In this document: positions 39,061-54,854 of the stretch, piece by piece
How positions within the stretch are numbered: position 1 is the first letter of the stretch
How the letters are laid out: every line of letters starts with the position of its first letter
NCBI GenBank assembly: GCA_013433145.1
Contig: CM024175.1
Coordinates: 9,656,516 to 9,720,515, forward strand
DNA from: Ascaris suum
Taxonomy: Eukaryota; Nematoda; Chromadorea; Rhabditida; Ascarididae
DNA length: 64,000 nt
Reading direction: 5' to 3'
Program-made: the position numbers and the translations under genes
Notes under the pieces: generated by a model
Told to the model about the DNA's origin: nothing
What the model saw: only the letters and a program-made list of their open reading frames with translations
Database searches by the model: none

Positions 39061-39501
39061 AAAGCTCTGGATTTGGAATCAAAAGAGGTCCTTCATGGTT
39101 TCAAGGTGGAAAGGGTGATAAATGGGACCGCATCAGGTGATAAAACAGAGTTGATATTATATGGGACCATATAGGACCACACGTTGGTTCCCATGGCGAT
39201 GTTCATTTTTTTTTGGCTCAGATCCAGTGATAACGTGGCACATTCTACGTCTAGAAGGGCATGTGCCGTACGGAGTAAGGTTTATGCAATATCGCAGCAA
39301 TAATCACTTAAAAGTAAGTTCCTTCTTTATGGGTAAATGCCTACGCGATTTGCTTAGTGAATTCAAAGAAAGGGTGATATATTCGTTGGAATAGCAACTA
39401 AGTGGGTGTTTTTTTCTTCAAATTTATTTTTAATTCAGATATCACCAAAGGCGCAGAAGGTAGACAACTCGATGAAATCGGCTGACACTCCAGACGGATG
39501 A
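39061..39501 (+). CDS. 3' exons of a gene, weak GOLD-domain resemblance
   Basis: Three exons with matching phases: 39061-39136, 39222-39313 and 39439-39501 (stop TGA at 39499). Acceptors are tttatag, gctcag and attcag; donors are gtgata and gtaagt. The 76 recognised residues read EVLHGFKVERVINGTASDP, then VITWHILRLEGHVPYGVRF, MQYRSNNHLK and a polar tail. The pattern S/P-x-I-x-W-x(5)-EG-x(4)-YGVRF resembles the GOLD domain of SEC14-like lipid-transfer proteins, but the usual end of the domain is missing, so either the protein is short, another splice is used, or the likeness is accidental. The 5' part was not found between 37.0 and 39.0 kb. That it is coding is fairly likely; the family is not secure. 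Confidence 0.5.
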
Positions 39502-39539
39502 GGTGTTGCTGGATGTAACGGTCCTAGTTGCAGTTATTT

Positions 39540-39975
39540 TAGTTTCATCGTCATCCCCCGCGGGGGACCCCGCGTTAAGACGAATCATAAGTTTTCGACC
39601 GCTGGGACCACGTCGCGGGGACCCTCGCGATTAAAAAATCCTCCGCCTCCGTGGGGGATTGCTACAACCAATCCTCGTCCGCGGGCACCCTGCGGTGCGC
39701 AAGTGGCCTTCGCCATCTCTATGAGGGATGTTAGAAGCGCAAATTCGCGATCGTAAGTTGAAAAAAAATTCTCAATTAAGTCATAGAACACGAAAAAACT
39801 GCTGAGCCCCACCTTCCGCTTTGCGGGGGCCCGTCTCCTCGGAACTCCCTCTCCACGGTGGAGGATTCTGAGAACTCAAACCGCGGAGATGAAAAGCTTC
39901 CTCGCCTCACGGAGGTGTGATTCATCCCCTCGGACGGAGGGAGGGGGGAGACGTTCGTGTGGGTCCCCTTCCCAA
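39540..39975. repeat. GC-rich palindromic block
   Basis: In an AT-rich region this stretch is strongly GC-rich and full of short palindromes and near-palindromes, for example CCCCCGCGGGGG at about 39555-39566 followed by 'accccgcg', 'gtcgcggggaccctcgcg', 'cctccgcctccgtggggga' and 'cctcacggaggtg'. No coding sequence is convincing in it. It may be a fold-back transposon or another repeat with different base composition. Confidence 0.55.
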
Positions 39976-43140
<3,165 letters not shown>

Positions 43141-46100
43141 ATGTCGACGCATCCTCTATCAAAGAGGAATGATGTATCAACTTATGGGAATATACTAAAT
43201 GCGATAAAGCATCCGATGCTAAATGTTAGTGTAAATTTCGGCTTTTCAAAATTCGTTTTTATAGTTTTAAGAATTTTTTTCGGTTGTTTTTTAAAGAGAC
43301 TCAGTCCGAGGGGGAGGGGGGGGGGGAGCGGAGGAGTTACATGCTGACCAAATTTTTAGCGCTAGTCATGCAAATAGTACAGTAAACTAATCTCAACTGA
43401 TCGTGATGTAGATCTTTTTGTATGGAAGAATTTTGACTATTGAGAGGGAAGAGGGGAGGGAGGGTGGGCGAGATAGGGAGGGAGTCGCTCTGCTATCATA
43501 CTTCAGACATTGTATTGCGGTGAAGACCACTCTGAAAAAGATAGAGCGGAATTCTTCTGCAATTAGATCATTTGTCCATATGATTCGTAGTTAAGTGATC
43601 GGTGTGTTGTTTCAAAATGCATCTTCCCGATTAGGTTTTCTTTGAAGTAATTATGCTCAACGGCAATTTTATTTGATCTGGATGCTCAGGTTTATGGGTC
43701 GATTTTAATGTCAGCTTCATTGCTGCATTGACGCTTAGGGAAGTCAACAAAAAGAGTAGTATGCGCCCGACGGTTCGCGAACAAGCACCGAAGATGAACG
43801 AAAGCAAGTCAAAATGCTTTTGAAAACAAGGCCTGTACCAGTGCTGCTCGTCGTCCTCCGCAGTTTGTTGTCATCACACCCGAGCTGATATGTCGTGCTA
43901 ACGAATCAGCGCAGACCTATGTTTTGCAGTACGCCCGATGATGATGCCCTTCATGCAGTAGTGACCACCTTTCGCCTTTGCCAGTTACCCAATAATATAC
44001 CGTATATTACTGAGGTTGTTCGCCTTCCAGTCCCAACACCGTATTCCGCCATGCACACCTCTTGTTTGTACACTGACGCTGCGTTGTGAGCCTTACCGCA
44101 GACTTGGGTAATTGAACCTTTATTCCAATTTCCGACATTAAAAAATGACGCTAAACACGCACTAACAAATGCATGAACGCCAACTCACTCCAACAACGAA
44201 GGCGCACATCATCACAAACAAGACATCCGGCATTTGCATACAATGATAAACAAATAGTATATGCATACATTCACAGCAGCAAACATTGATGGCTGAAAAC
44301 GTTCGACAGAAATAATGAAAAGACTCTGTATTTGACACAACTGTCGCGCAAAGATATCAGCAGTTAAAACAACGTCACCCTAGGCTGTTATTATCGACCA
44401 ACATAATCTGCGCTGATGATACGCTGTCAACCCATAGACAAGAAGATACAGCCACAAAGAAAGATGTCGCATTTCAACAGTCGAAGTCATGAGTTAACAA
44501 TCATCAAACCTCTGGGTGCGTTTATATACCCTGTTTGTTGACGCAATTTACACCTGCTGCAACATAAGGCCTGCCATTTCTTTGGGTGCCAGCTTCATGG
44601 GCAACTTCGACATCCTAACAAGCTATATTCTTGATCGGTTGATCAGCAATCTCTTTTTTTATTTTTTTGTATTCGCTCACAATCACGGTGATTGCAATTG
44701 CAGTAGAAATGTGAAATTTTCTAAAATGCAAGCTCATGGTATCGCCAAACAAAATACCACTTCTATCTTCGAACTTCTGAATGAGCTGATGATGGCAAAA
44801 CTTTTCGGATATTTATTTGATGCTCTTTGATACAACGAGTTAACTGGAACGAGAAGCGAAATATTATCGGATTTTTATGCTTTATTTTTGAATATCTCAG
44901 AAATTAGTTATTTCTTCATTCATAGAAATGTAATAAAACGAATTTTGCAGAATATTACCAAAATTTCACATAACGTTTGAGTGAAAGCGTTACATGCGGC
45001 CAATCGTCTTTTTATGTACTGAAATTAAAGCGGCTAGCATATAGATTGGTTGGTCATTTTGTTGAATAGATTTGGAGTTTACTATATTAGTGCCTTTGCA
45101 GTTCGCTAAATCAATGGCTCGACTTAAACGCTGTCCCTATTTGAAATGGAAAAAATTCGCGTTTTACGATCCTAACGAATATACATATCTCAAAGGAAGG
45201 GAAACCGATCTGGATGTGGAATCATGTCTCCACGGCTTCCGTATGCCTTCTCTTGGAATTCTTCGAACCACCGAGTGAGGTTTTTAAAATTCAAACGAAT
45301 AAGTGTTTTGTTCTGGAGAGTGATAAGTGTAGACGCTTCACAGCTTGGGTATCGAACTTGAGAAAGCGCAACAAATCTTTCATTCCGAGATTGGCTAGTT
45401 TGCCTATCATCTCGTTTCTAAAAGTGAGGAAATTCCCTATGTCCATCATATGTATAGGACCATAGATATTTGCCCACCAGACAAAGTATATACATATGGA
45501 TAGTTGCCCATCGAGCATGACATTAACTCATCTTATGTGATGCGTTCTTTACTCATTAAATATAGTATCACTTGTGTTAAATTGTGTGTAGTTTTTATTT
45601 ATCGAGCATTTTCTCGATAAAACTTTTATTTCATTGAAATATCGCCTCATGAACACTCTTTACGAATCATTCTTGCTATCCGTTCTTTTCAGAACGACAA
45701 CTGATAAATGAAATAACTCATTTAGACAATTCGATAAGATAACCGCCTTATCATGGGTGTGGGAAATGTGTGAGGATTTCGTTCAATCAATTCCGCTCGA
45801 ATATTTGGCAAAAGTGTTTTATAAAATTGATGAGATAAAATCACTACACACAACAAAGGTAAATTATTTAATTCTATGAGATAAAAATTTTCATAATCAC
45901 TGAAAAAAAAATTTTTATTCACAAATAATGAAATTTTATTTGAAGCCAATTAAAATATAGCTTAAAAAATACCACATGATTAGTTAATGCTACTGTCAGT
46001 ATATGTTAGAAGTAATTTTTCAGCTCCAAAGTTCTATTTGTAGTATTCAATTATGTTTATTTTTACAACATATATTTTTATTTATTTATAAGTATTTAGG

Positions 46101-48779
46101 AGGATAGGGAAGAGCACGAGCATTGGTCACACGCATTATCAAAATGTAATATATTTGCATGTATTCACAAACAATTCTGTTGTAATAAAGCTAAATATCG
46201 CGAATGTGTCTTCTCAACGGAAACTATTGTTTCAGTGGTTAGTATTTTATAACTTCATTCTTTGTTGATTTTTCATACGATAAACGTTGATAGTATTAGC
46301 TGTTGATATTTTTTGCCAACGCTAATAAAATGATCATCGTCATCGATTGATTAGTTGATTCTATCGATTCTATATTTGCATATATTAGGTAGATGGGCAT
46401 ATTTTTTGCATATAATTTAAAATTTGACTGAATTATGACAACTGAATGAATTTAATAAGAGAATGAATAGTCGATAATTGAAAACTCTATAGTAGAGTAT
46501 CATCGTTTGAAGTTAAAAATGATATTTTTCTACTAGATTACCGTTAATTTCTAAATATTTATTGCAGAAATTTTTCTGTGCCATTATTTCCTTATTAATA
46601 TTTGTATATTTGCATATTCGTTCAATAATTCCATTATAGTACTTGAAAAGTTTCCGATGACAAAATTTATTACTTTTAATCTATGCCATACGAACGTCTA
46701 TTCGATTTAGTTTTATTTCAACTAGTTCTTTCATTTAAATGAATTATTGACATATGAAAACATTATGAGATTATAAGCGAATTTTGTTCATTATTAAATA
46801 AACAAATTTCTCTTTACACCTGAAATTTTCTCCACCAATAATTTATATAATGAATCGATGGCCAATTATGGTTTTATTCGTTTATTCTTTTCTAATATTA
46901 AATAGGCGAAGAATTGGATTGTTCATTAGCCAAAAATTGCTCATTTTCATTGGCCTTTGTGTTGGCATTTTTATATATTTTCCTAACCGTATGAGGTTTT
47001 TACTCGACAATCCTTTGCTGACTTACATGTGTGTGTTTAAATTTGGCAGCTTACCAAATTTTATTTTTTGCATTATCGAGCTTTAGAAAAGTGGATTGGA
47101 TTGGATCGAAGAGCCGTTTTAGCTGCGAATTTTTGGGCGATTTAGTGCTCTTTTTTTTAGAGGAATTTATGCGCCTATTTGGATGAAACTCCAACGCTAA
47201 TGTCTCTAATCGATGCAGAATAAGTTTCTTACAAAAATTCTACTCAAAATGTATGCTGACAGAATTGTATAGTGATATTTATTGCCTCCGATTTGCTGCC
47301 TAATCTTACAAAATGCGCCTCTACATCTGATCACATTCTGGCGATGAAAAGGAGAGATTTTTCAGCATGTGCCATCCAATATTTCAAATAAATTTAGCTT
47401 CTCTCAATGATTGCTTCTCAAGTGTGAAGTGCACGTCCTAAAAGGAGCCGTTTTTTTGGCATGAGTGCATGATCGTTCCCGATATAAGCTCTGTGGATGA
47501 AAGAAATCGCTGCATTGGCACGCTATGGATGTTGCCAATTCTTGCAAATTTACCTTTATGGAAACGAAGGGAGAGGGACGGGGTGGAGAGTTGGTGGGTG
47601 GGGGGGGGGGGTGAGGCGAGATTGTCGTATTCCCACATTCAGATCGTTCTGTGGTTGTCATTTGTTTCTGCCAAACGCTCATTTGAATATCATTCAAAAT
47701 GTTTATCATTTGTTTGTCATACTGGCAATTTAATTCGTTTGTATTTAAAAAAAAAAAAAAAAAGAAAAATGCAGACGGAAGCAGAGTTTGGGCATTTTGA
47801 ATGTTGGTGTAAACGAACCGCGTCGCGTAGAGAGTTTTCTCGAATCGCCGATGATGATAGGCAACGTGCATTAGTGCGAAAGGATAGGTATGATATTCGA
47901 TTGCCTTAGAGATGTTGATTAATTTTATTACAATAATATTCAGTATGAAGTACTTGAGGATTGTTGTAGAAAAATTTTTTCATAGCGCAAAATACTTTTA
48001 AAAAAATTATTGATAGGATTCTTTGAAATCGACTTCAATTTCTTTTACTTTTTATTTAAAGTAAATATACGATTTGAGTGGCAGAATGTTTTCAGTATTT
48101 CAGTATTACCTTTTGTGAGATTTAGTAACCACATATAAATCTATAAGATTGTTTTATTATGTGCTTATAGTTTGAGGTTTATATGAAAAGTAATTAGAAG
48201 GAATTTTATTCTTGATCATGAAATTACTTTTCTTATAATACTCGAAAAACAAATATAATTGTTTATACACCTCGAAAAACCTTAAAAAATTATTAATAGA
48301 GCCCTCTTTTTTTTGGAGACTTCGAAAAAAGCTACAGAAAAGCAATGCAGAGAAATCGGCGATTCGAAGAACTGAATCAGAGAATAGCATCGACTATGGA
48401 GATAACTCACTATTACTTGGATCGTTGGGTAAGCGTTTTTATGGCATCTTATGTGAGATTCCCGTACGAAAAAGAAGGATAAGTTGTAAGGGATAAATAT
48501 TATCGAGATTGCGGCTGTCATTCCAATTCCAACGCTTGAATTGTAAACTATAGGCTCTAATAATTACGCGAATGATCATCCATCTACATGCTATGAGGTA
48601 AATACACTTGAGAAAGCTATTTACAGGTGAATGTACTCTTAATGAGCTTCTAAGATATTTGGAGGGAGATGGACAGGAGAACAAATGTCCAAAAAAGAAG
48701 AATCGCAGGTCAAGAGGCAAAAGAAAAGAGGTATGAGCGTTTATTTCAAACATTTCATCGTTTACATATATAAATACAA

Positions 48780-48863
<84 letters not shown>

Positions 48864-51800
48864 TTGCAAATGTAGATTTTTGGTTTTTTCTGCATCTACT
48901 CCTTTTTTAGCCTTCAATTTTAAACAGGTGTTTTCTGGAGTACCGACGGATCAAAGCGAATGCAACGCGACGTAGAATCCATGAAGTCGTTCGACGACGA
49001 ACTCTTCTTTCTCCTCTCAACCCTTCCTTCTCTATACACCTGGAGAGTCCTCCTTGCCGTTGTTGCAATATGCCATTCCATAGTGCATTTTGTTCACCTC
49101 CCAGTTGTTCTGTCGTTATATAAATGTGCACAGGTACATATTTTAGTGGCGAATCGACTGCGTTTATGTTTGGATGCCCGATGAGGACAAGATAGGAAGT
49201 AAGGAATAGCGTTTTCATTTAAACAAGTTCATAGGTGGACGACATGAGAGATTCGCTTTGCAGAGCTCAAAAAACGAAGACATTGTTGGTGTGAAAGAAG
49301 AGCAAAGCCGAGAGAGCGTCGAGGGCACATCAATGATGCATCAACACGAGGAGTTATCGTCGAAGAACGATGAAGAACACAATCTCGACTCCGTTACCGA
49401 TGTAAGTATTTAATTTTTAATCTTTTCTTTTAAAATCACCGATGAATTTAAATTAAATTTGTTGACTGTAATGGTTTCGTCTAACTATTTGAGAAAGTTG
49501 ATTGGGAAATGGCGATTGTATTAGGAATGAGTTGGCGTATTTTATTTCGATTCTCTCCCACTTGTATTGCTTTCCGATTAGAATGCTTTTCCCGATATCC
49601 CAACTGAGAAAGAGAAGAATATGTTTTTGCGGCCGCAAAATTTTTTATGTGAGGTCGGTAACAATATATCATCTAGTAGGATGAGATTCGTTGCGGAATT
49701 TGATATGAGAAATACGGCACTTATCTTGCGAAATGTGTAACTGCTGTTTTTCTATTATTCTTTGTAAATATAAGATCCTTTTTGCATCATATTAAGGTCA
49801 ACGGTGGGATCGTAAGTGGTAAATTGTTAATTTTTTTGCAAATAACTTCAAAAAATTGGACTTGCGAAGGTCACGCCGAGGATGGAGATTGAGAAAGATT
49901 GAGGGTTAAACTCAGAAAGTTTTCAGTCGACTGAATATGTCATTTCACAATGTACGAAATTTTAATGTCCTATAGTATAGTATAACATAGATGAAGAAGC
50001 TTTCGAGAGACAAAGTCTTTGCATGATATAGTTTTCGAGGATTCCTTCAACTATTTTTCGAGTTTCTTCCTAAACTTCGCCGAGATTCGTTTCCTCCATA
50101 TTCTTTATTTCGAAGTGTTGCTGCTGATATGTATATAGAAAAATGTAATTATTTTAATTCATAAATTCTATCAGAAACATCGTACGTCGTTTACAGACGC
50201 AATTGATATGTTTTCAGTTTGCAGAGGTTACGAGTGATGCAGTGTTGCTGTACTGAATGGATGCTGTTAGAATATATTCTTGTGGATAAATCTTGTGCAA
50301 TGCGGTTCTAGCATCTGTTTCCTTGCCAGAATGGTGTCCTCGCCTATTTCTTTGCCACGGAGCAAGCGCAAAAGTAGGCCTCGAATGTGAAAACAAATGC
50401 TGTGTTTTAGTCGTCCAAGATCGAAGACGATGGATTGCTTACGGAAGGTGCTTCGACTGACTGCATTGCCAAGGATGAAAGAATGCAACAGGAAAAATCA
50501 GCAGGCGATTCCGGCGATTTCAATTCCGACGTTGTTTTATCACCTCGTCGACTATTCTCGGTAGGCAGTGAATATGCTACGACCGTTTCGACAGATAATA
50601 CGGAGGAGAACGATTGCCGTGATCATCTCACTGAGGTGAATGTTTTATTAATTTCTTCCTGTTTGTAAATTTTTTAAAACTGAACGCTCGATTGTTTTGA
50701 GCATCATGAATAGGCTTTTTCGCTAGCGAATTCCAGCTTTGTAGATAAAAATGCTGCGGTATGAATAGTCCCGTTTCTTTTTATTACAGGAGTAACGCAA
50801 GTGGGACAGTGCATATGCGATTATAGAAGTTATATATTACAGTAATTACAGTAATTATTGCGGAGTATATATATAGCAGTAATTACAGTAATTATTGCGG
50901 AAGTATATATATATATATATGTATATGGTATATGTAATGCAAGTGAGAGGCCGCACCTTGCCAATTTGACAGGCAAAGGATCTTGTTGTTTTTATGTGTG
51001 GAGCCTCATTTATACGAAGTCTTTCTCATGAAGATATGATGGCTGTACCGCTTTGTAACTTCACATTAAATGACTTGTTTATATTGTTTTAATAGTTTTG
51101 CAGCTCCGAAATTGAGCAACATCAGTGATCCTCTTGCATCGAAATTCGTTTTCTTTTTTGCGACCTATAAGTTTTGCAAATAGAATCCTAATCCAGAGTA
51201 GAGATCGTTGGTGTTCTTCAATTTTTTGATTTCAAACTCGCGTCTATCATGGACGACTACAACTCGCTATCGAAATCTTGGTGTTTTCCATTGCACATTC
51301 ATTATGATGATAATATATTTCGACAAGAAGGTCTCAGTTTTTTTTTTTTGAATATATGGATTCCCATGTAGAAATACTACTTATAACTAATAGATATCAG
51401 ATTTATTCAAATAAACGAAAAAAGAATCGAATTATATGAAGGAAGTCAAAAATGGCGAATTAACGATTGACCGACCAAAAAGTTGCCGGATGCAAAAGCG
51501 TTCAACAAAATAGCCATTAGGAGGGCTTACAACTGCACCATTTTACATCTGTATTTTCTATAGGAAGTCGTTTGCATTTGACAGGAAGCTATTTTTGAAG
51601 TCAATATAATGAGATTATAAATAAAAGCAAATTCAGAATTCTTTAATGAATTATGAAGTCAATATTAATATATGATTGGATTGTAATGTTTCTTTTCATT
51701 GTTAGAAACCTTCGAGGACGCATATTTAATATACGTGAATAAATGAGTTTTCGTATATATAGATTGCATATAGAACAAGTTGAGCATACTTAAAAATCAT

Positions 51801-54800
51801 ATTAAGCATTTAGTTCCAGAAATGGTTAGTATAAAGTATCAACAACGATTTGCTTTTTATTTCTATTTATATGTATCGTTTTGTTTCATATTGTATCAAT
51901 TCATCCGTTTACGCTTATCAAGGAAATTTTTTGGCCGATTTGAAGCATAGAAATAGGCATAGGCCGTAGAATGACGCCAATTTAGCGTCCAATCCTATAT
52001 CGAGTGAATTTATTATCGCAATACACCTATAACACAATTGCTATAAACTCTTATAAGGCAGTTTGTTTGCGATTATTACATGTAAGTGTTATGTCTAATT
52101 CAGCTAGCCGAAATTCATTTTTTTTTTTTGCTGTAGTGTGTTATGCACCGCAAACTATATCTCTTTCAAGGCGTTCCGCTGCTATCTTTGCATTAATCGT
52201 GATTTTTAATTTTGAAATTCATCTGTAATGGGCGATTGCCTTAAAATTGATGACAATCCCTGATTTAAAGCAATCGCAGAAATTTGTATCACATTTTCAT
52301 GAGCGTTTTGCATCTATTGCTGATTTTATGGTATCGACTTTAATGTACTCAAAATTTTTGAAATGTGGAATTCAATTTTCCGACTAATTTCGCACTAAGG
52401 CTTTGATTGCTAATAATCAATATTTGTTTTCCGCACTTTTATTGAGAATTATTAGTAACAGAATGATTTCTTTTATGTTTAAGTCCACTAAAACAGCATC
52501 TCTTTCGTACTTTCATCAACTACCTCTAAATATGATATCGAATTTAATTGTTTTTCATACGAAGATTCGGATGGAGGTGGGTACATGCATTGAAAAATGC
52601 TGTGTGCGTGACCTGATCTGTCCAACATGCCACGAATTTTCTGCTGCGGTAAAGAGTCGCGCGCCTTGAACGGATCAGGAAAAAAAGCATTTTTTGATGG
52701 CTCCGGCAAACCATTTGTCATCCGGTAAAATTGAACCTCGTGCGCGAAGTTTTTTCAATTATCGCCTTTAAAACCGTGCTGATATATGTGATAGAGACCG
52801 CAGCATATGCAGTCTAATTTGCTGTGCTGTTTATCTAGTGCAACTAGCACTGTAACACGAGTGCTTATTCCTAAATGTTTGTAGTGTTGACAGTAAGTCG
52901 CGTTTTCAGGCACAGGACGAGACTTCTGCGAGAGAAATCGAGAGCACTTCTGGAAAGAGTGAGGATGCCGATGACGCACGTGACAACTGTGTATATAATA
53001 ATGCGCAGACATGGAATATGTTGCCTTCGGTTTCAGTAAGTGTAAGTTGGTTTTTAATAATCATTCACTTCTGTGAATATATTCTCGAATGCCGTATATT
53101 GGAATGCTGTTGAGGTTTGTACTACTGCAATATATTTTTTTCATGTTGTAATATGAGAGTTGGGATGAATTCGCACAATAACAAGAGTTCCTCGAAGTTT
53201 GAAAATACAAATACTGTCAACAGTTACGTTACTGGTAATAAATAATTGACAGTCATCTTTTTCGAGATGATGACTCTTCAACAAATTGAAATTGCTGAAT
53301 GCTTTGGCTGACTATTTATTCAGCAGTCATTTAGAGTATATCATTCATATTTTTAGTTGCGTTGAATTTGCTGAGATAAGATACAGTTGTTGGTTTTCAT
53401 TGTCTTCGAAGAGGCCGAAATTTAAAAGTGAATCAAGTAAATATGTTGCTAGCAGAAGATGTTTCGTGGTATTGCCATTCTTGCTTATCTCTGCTATTTA
53501 TATCGTGTAAGGACGGATGAATTGGAGTTGTTTGAGTGAGACTGCGAATGAAATTATGGCTGGTCACCATTGTCATTCACGTTTTCTAAAGTTTTCCGTT
53601 CTACAACAACGGAACAGCTATATCACTTTTCCTTCTCATGAAGAGAATTTCTCGAATCTATGAGTTCGAGTTGACTCCTCCGTGTTCAAGTTTTCAGCAT
53701 ATGTTCAATATGACATAAGCTGAAGTTTTGACGTGTTCAACATATCTTATAGGAATCCATCTTATCGTAGAAAGCGCTGAAAGATGCTGCAATGCGTCAA
53801 AATTCTGATTGTGTTGATTCTTGAACTAATATGATAACCGTCGTCATAGAATCTTCTGCTAGCATTGTTTGATTGGTTATAATCAGCTTCCATCACCCGC
53901 TCAGCATTCAGTTGTATTGTTTGTAGGCGGATTATGAGGAAGTTTTCCGACCGCTTCCTGAGGATGCAATCAAAAAGCTGCACGGCTGGGATCGTCAATT
54001 CGAAGAATTCAAAGTGTAATATTTTAATTTCATCATTTTTTAATTTCTCTTACGATATTTTTCAATTGAGATATAAACTCCTTCGAATTTATTCGTTGGT
54101 CCCTCAAAAAAATAGTATTGCCTTCATGTAGTTATTATTATGCGGTAGCTTCATTGGGATGAAATTTACCGTCTTGTGCCGACTGACCCATTTTACGCAA
54201 AGTGAAGTGCTATCCCCAAAACTGCCTTCGCTCTCTTGAGGTGTCCGAAAGATGGTCATCGAGAGTTTATCCGTCTTTAATCTGCAACACCTTCTGATCT
54301 CAACGTCTATCTCATTACGAGATTTGTCAGTTTTTTCTTCTGCCGGAAACTCCGCCACAAAATCGCATTCTAAAGGGGGGAAAAAATTATCCCCTGATCC
54401 TCAAAATTATATGAACGGATGTAATTTTATGCTTCAGTACTTTATACCATGAGAATGAAACACTCGCATTAGGAAGCAGATGACGTTTGGGAATACTCTT
54501 CATGCAGTGGTAAAATTAGATACACAGAATGGTCTAGTTTGGTACTCGAATGCTTTTCTGGAATATTGCAAAATGTAAATAGTTCTTGCCGCATTTTCAT
54601 ATCTCAGTCTCAATTTATTTAGGGTGATTTATTCAAGAAGAGAGACATTCAATTTGACAGCATTTTTTTGTTCTGATTTTGATTGTGGTGCGTTATTTGG
54701 TTTATTTAATGAAGTAGGTAAATAAATATTTTTGCAGGATAATGTGGGGATTGGGAAGAAATCGCAGCAACAACGAATCAAAATCAACTGCAGTGTGGAA

Positions 54801-54854
54801 GCGTTCAGGGAGCGCTGCCGTAAAGTGGGAATTAATCTTCCATCGAATACATAA
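43141..54854 (+). CDS. Charged Ser/Asp/Glu-rich protein of unknown function, 13 exons
   Basis: Not firmly recognised. Exons: 43141-43224, 45102-45215, 45280-45423, 45739-45858, 46100-46237, 47775-47887, 48319-48428, 48627-48730, 49264-49401, 50411-50635, 52910-53035, 53927-54013 and 54738-54854. Phases match throughout and give about 539 residues. The start ATG follows 'cttcatttcag' and ten leader bases, a likely trans-splice site. The N-terminal half is Cys-rich (SKCNIFACIHKQFCCNKAKYREC, read in two parts, and FECWCKR); then come LRKKLQKSNAEK, LNELLRYLEG, a basic cluster KKKNRRSRGKRK (possible nuclear signal), a long acidic Ser/Glu/Asp stretch, and a conserved-looking end with LHGWDRQFEEF and SVEAFRERCRKVGINLP. 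I considered a FAM193-like protein (charged, LL.YIEG plus basic cluster) but cannot support it. The junction of exons 2 and 3 is weak: a 64 bp intron or a frame break. Exon 4 and exon 7 acceptors are AAG and GAG. Confidence 0.68.
47592..47610 (+). repeat. G-run
   Basis: A guanine-rich run (gttggtgggtggggggggggg type) in the fifth intron of the 13-exon gene. Similar G-runs lie at about 23670-23679, 26699-26707 and 43303-43331. They are capable of forming G-quadruplexes. Confidence 0.7.
48780..48862. repeat. (TA)n microsatellite in an intron
   Basis: About 41 TA units in the intron 48731-49263 of the 13-exon gene. Confidence 0.95.
50826..50930. repeat. 47 bp tandem duplication ending in TA runs
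   Basis: Two adjacent copies of a unit containing 'agtaattacagtaattattg' then 'cgga.gtatatatata', in the intron 50636-52909. The second copy has one extra A and a longer TA run. Confidence 0.85.

Noticed and set aside
44516..44830. Plus-strand 104-residue frame upstream of exon 2 of the 13-exon gene
   Set aside because: Its end looks coding-like, but it runs into a stop with no donor, and no acceptor gives the phase needed for the 13-exon gene.
47404..47871. 155-residue minus-strand frame with Phe and Pro runs
   Set aside because: The runs come from poly(A) and poly(G) tracts, and the frame is antisense to a supported exon at 47775-47887.
48928..48976. Possible exon after 'aaacag' in the intron following 48730
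   Set aside because: In the required phase it reaches a stop at once; skipping to 49264 keeps the frame open.
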